This document shows positions 56,441 to 64,000 of a stretch of DNA of 64,000 bases, in pieces. The DNA comes from Roridomyces roridus (Eukaryota > Basidiomycota > Agaricomycetes > Agaricales > Mycenaceae), in the NCBI GenBank assembly GCA_029378245.1, contig JARKIF010000004.1, positions 992,001 through 1,056,000 on the forward strand, written 5' to 3'. Both the position numbers and the translations under genes were made by a program. Position 1 is the first letter of the stretch. Each line of letters begins with the position of its first letter. Under the pieces are notes generated by a model. The model was not told the origin of the DNA. It was given only the letters and a program-made list of their open reading frames with translations, and searched no databases.

Positions 56441-58367
56441 TTAAACCCGACACTGGACATCTACACCGCCGACCAACTTGATTCCGGCGCCCAAACACCA
56501 TCCAAGTTCTGTCTTTGCAATCTGCTTCCCATACGTGACTTCCCGGTCTCCATCAAACTCATATCTACGTCGCAATCAGATATCCAACACACAAAAAGAG
56601 GTAAAGTCATACCCTGTCCTCAGCAGCTCATACATGAACGTGAGATCGAGACACCATTGCGGCTCCTTCTCGAGTGCCGAGATGACCTTGGTCTGTTTCC
56701 CCCACCGTTCGAGCCACACATCTCGGCCCGCGCACACGGCCTTGGCTAGATCCGCGATCGTGGCTACCGTGGTCGTGAGCGGCAAGTCCCCTTGAGGTTC
56801 AGGCATCAATGGGGCGACGCGGTCGTAAAAGTAGCTCAACAGCAGCACGCGACCTCCCTTGGCCGGGAATACCTCGCTCAGCGCCGGTTGGTAGACTCCG
56901 CCAAAGGCACATGGCCGCATCGCGCACACGGCGTCCTTGGAGAGCACGAGTGACACCACCCGTGAGCACCCCGTGAAGCTGCCGACATCGCCACCGGTCA
57001 TCGCTACAGTTCTCTTGTCCCCGTTCTTCTCCGTTATCTCGACCCCTGCCTGCGTTCCCTGCGCGAGACATACGTTGTTCACGGGCGCATCTGGAGGTGC
57101 CATAAATTCGACCAACCGATGCACGTTCGAGCGTGTGCTCATAAGCCCGTAGCCGAGGTACGAATGTTGGTAGAGCACGCGCTTCTTCCCGCCAAAGTCC
57201 AGGTCGTACTTGTGCTCCCCCTCATGGAGAGGTGCGCCATCCAGAGGCTCGAAGACGATCTGAGTGCTCCCCCCTCCGAGATCAAGCACGGCATAGGTCG
57301 GCGTCTTGGGCGGCGTGTCGGCCCGGACAGTGGCGAGAAGGTAGTTGGCGGTGACCCACGCAAAGACGCCCTCGTCCGCGCCACCCATGATACCGACCGC
57401 GTCCGTCTCGTTGGTCGGCAACGCGAATGGATATGAATCCCGCAGGTGCGTGGCGACGGCTTCGAGAATGTCGGCTGATTGCGACCCGGGAAGCAGCCGC
57501 AAGCCCGCGGTCGCCTTGACGGCCACAGGCGTGCATTTGCGCAAGGCTTGGGGGACTACACGCATGGCCTCGTCCAAGAGGACGTCCAGCGACGTGGCGG
57601 CCTTGGCGGGGTTCCCCGCGAAGGAAGAGAGACCGGGTTCGGTCATCTTGAAGACTTCGTATTCATACGCGGGCTGAGGGCCGCAGTTGTTGAATTTGTA
57701 GATGTGAATGCGGGAGCCTGTAGATCCAGCGTCCAGCATGAGACCATATTCGACGAGGCGCTTCGCGGAGGAGTGAGGTTTGGTGCAGTGGGTTGTCTTG
57801 GAGGGATCAGCATCCGATTCAAACGAGTCTGGGTGCCGTATGTCTTCGTCGGCGTGATCTGCGCGAATATTAGGACTGAAGGATAGAGTAGCAATAACAA
57901 GAAACGCACTCGGCGGGGGCGGTGGAGAGTCGGGAGTTTCTGAAAAGTAATATAAGTTAAACTGCAGTGCATTGGGCAAGTAACGGACTGGAAGGCGTCC
58001 GTAGGGGCGGTTTTTCCACGACTGCGTGCGTAGATGAGCGTCGAAAGGGAGGCTTTTGGGCCGATACTCACTGTCTGCACAAAGTTAGGTGGGGAGATGA
58101 AGGACAGAATAATGGCACCTTCAGGTAATTTAGGCGTTCCTGTATCCTCTGATAATATCTCAGCTGCAGAGACCGACAAAACTTTGACCACACACCCATC
58201 TCATACGGCGGACTTTCGGGACTCGTATGTCGTGGAACAAAAAGCCACACGAGCAATAGAAACACGCCTGCACCGAGCGCGAACTTTCTCCACGCAAAAC
58301 GCCTCCTCGGTTTTAACGGTGGCCGACCGGCCTCGAGACGGTCGTAGGTAGGCGACATTGGCGCCAT
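56441..58367 (-). CDS. GDA1: Golgi GDPase / apyrase, GDA1-CD39 family
   Basis: Exons from 58367 (ATG, MAPMSPTYDRLEAGRPP) through an intron-rich 5' part, a long exon ending at 56613, and a last exon 56564-56441. A type II membrane anchor (FALGAGVFLLLVWLFV, about residues 29-44) follows a basic cytosolic tail, as in Golgi Gda1. Apyrase-conserved regions: YGLMLDAGSTGSRIHIYKF (ACR1), AVKATAGLRLLPG (ACR2), MGGADEGVFAWVTANYLL (ACR3), AVLDLGGGSTQIVFEP (ACR4), and the C-terminal GYEFDGDREVTYGKQIAKTE with LGWCLGAGIKL (ACR5 region). It hydrolyses GDP to GMP in the Golgi lumen, driving GDP-mannose import. The last intron (56565-56612) restores the conserved ending. Confidence 0.92.
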
Positions 58368-58683
58368 GGCGAGTAAAAGAGAGTAAGGCCCAGCTGCAAC
58401 GGCTGAGCAGTGGTAAGAGAAAATGCCAAGAAAGTGCAGGTGATTGATGATCGCGTCTTGATGTGACGGAACAAAGCTCTGGAGGTAAGTAGCTGAGAAA
58501 TGCTTTATAAAAATGCTATGTAGAACGAAGTCGAATTGAATAATGTAGTTCGCAATCCATCCCCTGCTGCTCTCCTGCCACTCCGTCGATACTGCCCATG
58601 GGCAAGAATTTAATAGTACATCGACTGTCGTCCAGTCAGCGCGTGACAGAAACGAAGATCGAGACGAGACGAACGAGGTTAGT

Positions 58684-58851
58684 TCAAGCAATCACACACA
58701 TCCCTCCTGTCCCTTTCCCGCTGTCTTCGTCCAGTGGTGGGAGCTCAGTGTCCTCCTTGCAGACGACATTGGTGATTTCGCCCCTGGCTTCGCCGATGGG
58801 AAGTATGATGGTCTCCTCCAACTTGGTTATGGTGCATGTGAAAGTGTCCAT
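58684..58851 (-). CDS. putative lipopeptide mating pheromone precursor (CAAX)
   Basis: A 55-codon intronless gene. It starts MDTFT, like many homobasidiomycete pheromone precursors, continues with an acidic, polar sequence (EDTELPPLDEDSGKGTGG), and ends in the CAAX box C-V-I-A followed by TGA. Such precursors are farnesylated at the cysteine, trimmed and carboxymethylated, and cut upstream (usually at ER/EH/DR-like pairs) to give a peptide of about 9-14 residues; here the mature part would be around GKGTGGMC. A TATAAAAGG box lies 87 bp upstream of the ATG. No STE3-type receptor is in the window, so this could be a mating-type B member at the edge of its locus, a dispersed pheromone-like gene, or a chance CAAX ORF. 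Farnesyltransferase beta is encoded at 4.0-5.7 kb. Confidence 0.55.
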   Translation of the reverse strand: MDTFTCTITKLEETIILPIGEARGEITNVVCKEDTELPPLDEDSGKGTGGMCVIA

Positions 58852-58937
58852 GGCGAGGGAGGACGAGTGTTATGCAAAGAGAAGAGGGAGGGCGGGGAGC
58901 TCGTTGGGTTGGCTGGCTCAATACGATCCTGCACCCA

Positions 58938-58946
58938 CCTTTTATA
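58938..58946 (-). promoter_or_regulatory. TATA box of the CAAX gene
   Basis: TATAAAAGG on the minus strand, 87 bp before the ATG at 58851, the spacing expected for a strong regulated fungal promoter. Confidence 0.5.
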
Positions 58947-59502
58947 CACGTAGAGTTCGGAAGGGCGGAACGAAGTAGGCCATGGAATGGTATTGTGCAC
59001 GCCCGTTTTGGCTGTAGATGTGCCTGGACGCCGACGGGACAATAAGCTGCTCTCTGTGGGTGCAGCCAAGCCAAGATGACGCGAGACGTCGACAATAAGA
59101 AAGGCCCACGCTCCTCGGTGATTTGGACAGCTAGACAAAAGAGTGGGTCTGGAAGTAACTTCAAAGTGCGAACAATAAGGCAAGCGAATGATGGATGTTC
59201 CGGGCAGAACTGCGAGTTGAGCCGTCCGCCTATCTCCGTCCACGCAATGACTGTACGGATATTGAAGCGTCAACTGAGATCTTGGAGGGAATCAAGCAAG
59301 AATCAAGAGCGTAGAAAAGAAAGCACGGATCCACTCGCGAGGCACGAGCCGTGGATGTAGTGTTTCTTGCAGGAGGCCGGCACGAGCGCGGCAGCGACCA
59401 AACAAAGCATTCGCGTGTTGGTCGCGACTACACCGACTCGGCGCTCGTGTTCTCCAGCTGCATAGCAAGATTTAGTTTTTCGTTCCCTCAACATACACGG
59501 AA
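58947..59502. other. intergenic region, with inverted repeat before the retroelement
   Basis: No gene is supported. The right part includes nested inverted repeats just upstream of the retroelement gag gene. Confidence 0.45.
59381..59449. repeat. nested inverted repeat upstream of the DIRS-like gag
   Basis: Outer arms CACGAGCGC (59381-59389) and GCGCTCGTG (59441-59449) are exact complements. Inner arms AGCGACCAA (59393-59401) and TTGGTCGC (59418-59425) also pair. It could be part of the element's left terminal structure or a hairpin in its RNA. Confidence 0.5.
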
Positions 59503-61664
59503 ATGGCAGAGACACCAGCGCGAGCCGCCAAGACGCTAGCGACGACCAAAATCACCCAGCAAAGCAGACTCATGAACCAGCGTATACCCGCCGCAGCCAC
59601 GGCTCGCCGGCCGAGAGGGACCCCCCGCGGAGGGAAGGCTCAAACGGGACGGACACCCGCTCCGTCGGTGGCCAGAGGTGGCGGGACAGAGACAATAGCG
59701 GAAGAAGAGGAGGATGACGAGGAAGACGAAGAGGAGGAAGAGGAAGACAGGCAGCCAGCGAGCGAGACGAGCAACCACCCGTCCCAACAACAGGCCCTAC
59801 AGTCGGACAGCGACATGGAGGAAACAGGACCGAGGCAGGGCGACGCTCAATCGTCCCCGATGACACAACCCAGCATTGCGGCATCCTCCCCGCTTGCCGA
59901 CTCTACTCGGAAAGCCAAGGGACGACAGAGGGCCAGGTCGCGATCGGCTGCTGGGACGACCACACCCGGCACTGCTAGCACCAGGAAGAGAACACAGCAA
60001 CAGCGGACTCCCGGCCAGAATGCCACACCACAACGACTGCCCAAGAAACCACGCAAGAGTGTACCACTTCCAGCTCTCTCGCTGCACGACGCAGACGCGG
60101 CGATCGCTTCGGCATCGGCAGGCACAAACCACGGCCGTCGCGTCGCGTTCAGCGCCAACATGGCCGCCCAAGAAGAGTTTCCCCCGCTATCCCCAACCTC
60201 GTCGCGAGCGATACGCCCACCCACAGGCGTCTGGGCGCAAGACTCCCCGATGAACGACATTCGGAGCACTCACGACGACGGCGAGGAGCGCGTCACGCTC
60301 ACGAAGTCGCAGCTGGAGCAGTTGATCAGCTCAGCGACAACAACGGCCATGCAAAACCTAATGAAACAACAAGGTAAGCCCGAACTTCCTCCTCTACGCC
60401 CCGTATCATGCGGCAGACCCGAGCGTCGGATCTCGCACCACTGCCTACGCATTCCCTACGCAATCTTTACGCATTCCGCATTCCATACGCATTCCCACGC
60501 ATTCCATACGCATTCCAATAAAGCCATTACCACCGCATTCCCTCGTCGCGGCCCGCATTCCCGCAGAGACTGACTAAGATGTAAGCAGGCATGCAGACCA
60601 GTGCCAACGCCCCGCGCGCCAATTACTACCTCCACCCCCTTCCACCCATGACTGGTGCACGAGCAGCAAAACCACCGAACGAGAGGCAGAGCACGCTGTG
60701 GGCGGGTACGGCTGTCCCCAGCGACGACCCGACGAGGAAGGTCCTTCTACCGGCCTTCTCATTGGTCGTCCCGAACGCATTCCGTAAGAATGCTGAGGAG
60801 GGCCTGCGAAAGATGTTTTGGCTGTCAGAACTAACACCAGACAAATGCCGGCAGGCGGCGGAGAGGACGGGAAAAGAGGAGAGAGGATTGTTCATGCGCG
60901 ATGGGATACTCGTATCCAAGGAACTGCAAAACGACGGGGCTGGTGACGTAGCGCTTACGGCGGTAGATTTCGTCCTCGCCGGCGATACGCTCGTACAAGC
61001 TATCGAGGAATACTACATGCCCCGTAGGGACGCGCCCCTCATCGCCCAGCAATTCCGGACACATTTCCAACAGCTGCGGACGCGCCCGGAGTTCTCGACT
61101 CACTTCGGCGCATGCCGTTTGTACCACAATATGGTCGTGCGAGAATGGGTCCGCAACCATTTCGACATATCAGCGTGGCAACTGCACAAATGGGAATCAG
61201 CTTACCAGCAAGACGTACAGACACGGACGGAAGCCCAAATCCGTGCTATCGGAACCAATACCGCACAAGCCCAGCGCCTGCAAGCGCCGGGCAAAAGCTC
61301 CTTTCGCGATGGCCCATTTCGAGACCAATTTGCACCGAAAAGCCGGAACGACGCATACGGCCCCACTCGCCAACGCCAACCGCCACCAACAGCACGCGCC
61401 GACAACCGGTGCATGTATTGCGCAGGGACGGATCATGCAAGCAGGCAGTGCCAGGCACAAGACGGGAAGTGGTGCATCCGCGGAGGCGCTAAAGGCGGCT
61501 TTACTCCCCCAGTCCACGGCATTCGACCGTGCTTCCGTTATAACTCCAATGAAGGTTGCAGCAGTGGGCCATGTAAATTCAACCACTTCTGCACCCTCTG
61601 TGGCGCCGGAGCTCCCGGTTACGCGTCTCCTGCTCATTCTTCGCAACACTGCCCGTCGTTCTGA
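59503..61664 (+). CDS. DIRS-like element gag protein, with intron
   Basis: Two exons, 59503-60373 and 60589-61664, joined at CAACAAG|GTAAGC ... CTGACTAAGATGTAAGCAG|GC, giving about 648 residues. The N-terminal 290 residues are disordered, basic and then strongly acidic (EEEEDDEEDEEEEEEDRQ). The second exon holds the capsid-like part (NAFRKNAEEGLRKMFWLSEL, FGACRLYHNMVVREWVRNHF). The C terminus has a zinc knuckle CMYCAGTDHASRQC and a Cys/His cluster CFRYNSNEGCSSGPCKFNHF. Without the intron the first frame runs into the repeat-rich sequence and ends at 60573. The 3' end overlaps the RT frame in another phase. Confidence 0.78.
60445..60560 (+). repeat. CGCATTCC short tandem repeats inside the gag intron
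   Basis: About eight to nine copies of CGCATTCC, partly as TACGCATTCC units, with spacers. All lie within the proposed intron 60374-60588. Confidence 0.85.
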
Positions 61665-63324
61665 GCTGTTCCCTATCGTCACGCCCCTCAAAGCAGACCG
61701 GTGGGAACACTGGATTGCCGAGTTGGGCATCAAGGCGGAGTACAGCGATATCCCGGCAGGAATACGTACAGGTTTTGCACACGGCCTAGACGAAAATCAG
61801 CGAATGAGACAGACATATATACCCCGGAATCTCACGTCCGCACTTGAACACCCGGACGTTATCACGAATTACATCTTGAACGAGTGCCAACTTGGACGCA
61901 TCTCACCTCCCTTCGATCCAGTATTTCTTGAGAGCTTAATAGGCCCATTTCGATGCTCGCCGGTCGGCTGCCTGCAAAAGGACCCACCTCACGGCAAATG
62001 GCGCATGTTTAACCACCATTCCTTCCCATACAACAACCCCGCTATACCCTCTGTCAATTCACAGATAGACAAGGATAATTTCTCGTGTGACTGGGGCTCC
62101 TTCGCTCAATGCTACATAATCATCGCCCGTGCACCACGAGGCACAGAAGCCACTGTATTCGACGTTAAGAGCGCATTTCGCATCGTTCCCACAAAACCTG
62201 AAGACCGCCCGCAGCTCATGATTGAGTGGCAGGGCAAAGTCTACTTCGACAATGTCTTCTCGTTCGGAGCGACTAGTGCACCAGGAGTCTTCGGGAGAAT
62301 CGCTGATCTACTGGTCAAAATATTCAGATACCTCTCCATCGACGAGATCCTCAAATGGGTCGATGACTTCGTGTTCTTCCGATACCCAGAGGGCCACGAT
62401 GCCTTTGGCCGCTTCGTCTACAAGTACGACGAAAGGATCTTCTTCGAGGTCGCAGACGACCTCGGCTGGCCGTGGGAGGAGCACAAACACTTCCCGTTCC
62501 GGACGTTCTTCGCGTACATCGGCTTTGACTGGAACATCGCCGAGCGTACAGTCTCGCTACCAGAATTGAAGAGGCAGAAGTACCTACGGAAGATTTCCCA
62601 CTGGAACACGGGGACCAAAGTCTCCAAGACCGAGGCCGAGAACGTGGTCGGCACACTCGAGCACTGCTCCCTTGTCGTCAAGCTCGGTCGCTCACACCTT
62701 GTCACGATCTATCGCCTGTCCGCCTCCTTTGCAAACGCCAGAAACGATTTCGTCAAACATACAATATCGGCAAAGGTGGCGGAGGACATCGAGTGGTGGC
62801 GCGAGACCCTGAGCCAACCCCATGTAACCCTCCACATCCGGGAACCTCCACCAGCCGACCCGGACGAGATTTACGTTGACGCATCAACAAGTTGGGGCAT
62901 CGGTTTTGTCTTCCGCGGCAAGTGGCTAGCATGGAGTTACAAACCAGGCTGGTTCTCGGCAGGACGGTGCATCGGGTGGGGTGAAATGGTAGCCATCGAG
63001 TTGGCCCTTCGCACCATCATCGCATCCAACATCCGCAATGCACATTTCAAGCTGCGCTCCGACAACCAAGGTGTCATCGGGGCATTGGCGGCGGGCAAGT
63101 CGTATAACGCTCAGGAAAACGCGATACTGCGAAACATCCTGCGATTATACCAGGAGGCCGAGATCTGGTTCTCCATAGAATGGGTGGAGTCGGCCAAGAA
63201 CCTAGCAGACGCCCCTTCCCGCGGGCAGTTCGGAGCGAAGAAGCTACTCTACCCTAACCCACCAAGAATACCAGAGCACTTAACAGAGTACATTGAGCAT
63301 TCAGTAAAATACGAAGAACTGTAG
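61549..63324 (+). CDS. DIRS-like reverse transcriptase and RNase H
   Basis: An uninterrupted frame; the first plausible ATG is 61549 (MKVAAVGHV), overlapping the end of gag by about 115 bp in a different phase. RT motifs: LQKDPPHGKWRMFNHHSF, ATVFDVKSAFRIVPTKPEDR (motif A), FDNVFSFGATSAPGVFGRIA (motif B), EILKWVDDFVFFRYPEG (VDD, motif C), FAYIGFDWNIAERTVSLPE. RNase H motifs: DEIYVDASTSWGIGFVF (Asp), GWGEMVAIELALR (Glu), KLRSDNQGVIGALAAGKSYN (Asp), NLADAPSRGQ (final Asp). The ADxxSRG ending is typical of DIRS rather than Gypsy or Copia. Translation may need internal initiation or frameshifting from gag. Confidence 0.88.
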   Translation: MKVAAVGHVNSTTSAPSVAPELPVTRLLLILRNTARRSELFPIVTPLKADRWEHWIAELGIKAEYSDIPAGIRTGFAHGLDENQRMRQTYIPRNLTSALEHPDVITNYILNECQLGRISPPFDPVFLESLIGPFRCSPVGCLQKDPPHGKWRMFNHHSFPYNNPAIPSVNSQIDKDNFSCDWGSFAQCYIIIARAPRGTEATVFDVKSAFRIVPTKPEDRPQLMIEWQGKVYFDNVFSFGATSAPGVFGRIADLLVKIFRYLSIDEILKWVDDFVFFRYPEGHDAFGRFVYKYDERIFFEVADDLGWPWEEHKHFPFRTFFAYIGFDWNIAERTVSLPELKRQKYLRKISHWNTGTKVSKTEAENVVGTLEHCSLVVKLGRSHLVTIYRLSASFANARNDFVKHTISAKVAEDIEWWRETLSQPHVTLHIREPPPADPDEIYVDASTSWGIGFVFRGKWLAWSYKPGWFSAGRCIGWGEMVAIELALRTIIASNIRNAHFKLRSDNQGVIGALAAGKSYNAQENAILRNILRLYQEAEIWFSIEWVESAKNLADAPSRGQFGAKKLLYPNPPRIPEHLTEYIEHSVKYEEL

Positions 63325-63399
63325 TCCGACTGAGAACCAATTTTAATGTAACTTGCATAATGAAGCGATCAGCACCAACTCCTCTTGACCACAACTACA

Positions 63400-64000
63400 A
63401 TGCTCGACATCGAAAACATAGCCAGAGAAGCAGCAAAGAGCACCCTCGCCGACCTTGCCCGCACACGATACGGCGCATTCGCACCAAAACACAAACCTCG
63501 GCCCTCATCGCGACCACGCCTGAACGCACTATCGAACGAGTCCGAAAAGAGGGTACAGAAGGCGATACAAAGTGCATGGGCAGAGTCGACGCTCAAGAAG
63601 TACAACTCGGGCCTAGCCTCCTTCCACCGGTTCTGCGACGCCGAAGGAATAGCACACGAGCTCAGACTCCCAGCAGGCGAGTTCCTACTATGCGCGTTCG
63701 CAGCTTCGAGAGCCGGCGAGATTTCTGGGGGAACTGCGAGGGGTGCAGTTGCAGCAGTCAAGGCTTGGCACATTACCAACGACGCTGAATGGAAAGGAGG
63801 CATCCGACTACGCTACACCCTCCGCGGAGTCGAACACATGACGCCGGCGTCGTCAAGGAAGAACCCGAGACCGCCGGTGACCGAGCCCATGCTACTGGCC
63901 CTCGACACCCACCTGAACCACAGCAACCCGAAGGACGCAGTGGTATTCGCAGCAGCCTGCTGTGCCTTCTGGGGCCAACTCCGTATCGGGGAGATGCTCT
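63400..64000 (+). CDS. tyrosine recombinase of DIRS-like element, cut by window end
   Basis: Opens at ATG 63400 and stays open to the end of the window (200 codons shown). The N-terminal helical core-binding domain reads AESTLKKYNSGLASFHRFCD, ELRLPAGEFLLCAFAASRAG and RGAVAAVKAWHITNDAEWKG. The catalytic domain begins at NPRPPVTEPMLLALDTHLNH and AACCAFWGQLRIGEML; the Arg of LRIGEML is at the position of the first catalytic Arg (box A, usually R-x-x-E-L). The remaining H-x-x-R and Tyr lie outside the window. This enzyme integrates the circular cDNA. Confidence 0.8.
   Translation, partial: MLDIENIAREAAKSTLADLARTRYGAFAPKHKPRPSSRPRLNALSNESEKRVQKAIQSAWAESTLKKYNSGLASFHRFCDAEGIAHELRLPAGEFLLCAFAASRAGEISGGTARGAVAAVKAWHITNDAEWKGGIRLRYTLRGVEHMTPASSRKNPRPPVTEPMLLALDTHLNHSNPKDAVVFAAACCAFWGQLRIGEML

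Larger units (their letters stand above)
59503..64000 (+). mobile_element. DIRS-like tyrosine-recombinase retrotransposon, right end outside window
   Basis: Gag-like gene, reverse transcriptase with RNase H, and a tyrosine-recombinase-like gene follow each other on the plus strand. No integrase or protease domain and no LTRs were seen. This order (gag, RT-RH, YR) defines DIRS-type elements. The left end is not fixed but probably lies in 59.0-59.5 kb; the right end lies beyond 64000. Confidence 0.82.

Noticed and set aside
60374..60588. Tandem CGCATTCC tract as a CRISPR array or satellite
   Set aside because: The units are 8-10 bp with no unique spacers, the host is a eukaryote, and the tract lies in an intron of a retroelement.

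Overview
The window is nuclear DNA of a mushroom-forming basidiomycete (Agaricomycetes). Genes are dense and intron-rich: most introns are 44-55 bp GT-AG with a CTRAY-like branch point. The gene content fits this: a DUF6535 protein, a tyrosine-kinase-like pseudokinase, a DUF2306 membrane protein, a probable lipopeptide pheromone precursor and lineage-typical retrotransposons. Exon models were built by hand from splice signals and protein continuity, so internal exon ends are inferences from sequence.

Layout. 0-17.7 kb is a housekeeping block: a secreted fungal protein, a bHLH factor, farnesyltransferase beta (RAM1), two histone H4 genes in inverted orientation around an MRM2-type rRNA methyltransferase, a YEA4-type nucleotide-sugar transporter, a TFIIIC barrel subunit, an unrecognised gene, LSM6, a CDC12-type septin, a DNAJC28/DUF1992 protein and a small unknown. 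18-25 kb is more lineage-specific: DUF2306 membrane protein, pseudokinase-ARM fusion, BAHD-type acyltransferase. 25.5-33.9 kb is a monocarboxylate-transporter (MFS) gene split by a full-length Tad-like LINE. The transporter coding sequence resumes on both sides of the element, and a target-site duplication of about 10-13 bp flanks it. 35-58 kb returns to cellular genes: a single-pass glycoprotein, a repeated alpha/beta-module nuclear protein, proteasome beta7, peroxiredoxin, TSC13, SUS1, a decayed adenylate-forming enzyme, EAF3/MRG15, mitochondrial uS10, MAGO, a DUF6535 protein, an intact adenylate-forming enzyme and a Golgi GDPase/apyrase. A 55-codon gene ending in a CAAX box lies at 58.7 kb. 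From 59.5 kb to the end is a DIRS-like tyrosine-recombinase retrotransposon, cut by the window edge.

Main points of interest: the datable LINE disruption of the transporter, the small CAAX gene with its TATA box, a pseudokinase that has lost its key catalytic motifs and is fused to ARM-like repeats, a nuclear protein built from about four similar modules, an intron loaded with CGCATTCC repeats inside a retrotransposon gag gene, and very short divergent promoters (50 and 56 bp). Several otherwise good genes (septin, DUF2306, LINE ORF2, possibly DUF6535) carry isolated one-base frame breaks. These may be assembly errors or real decay and should be checked before calling pseudogenes.
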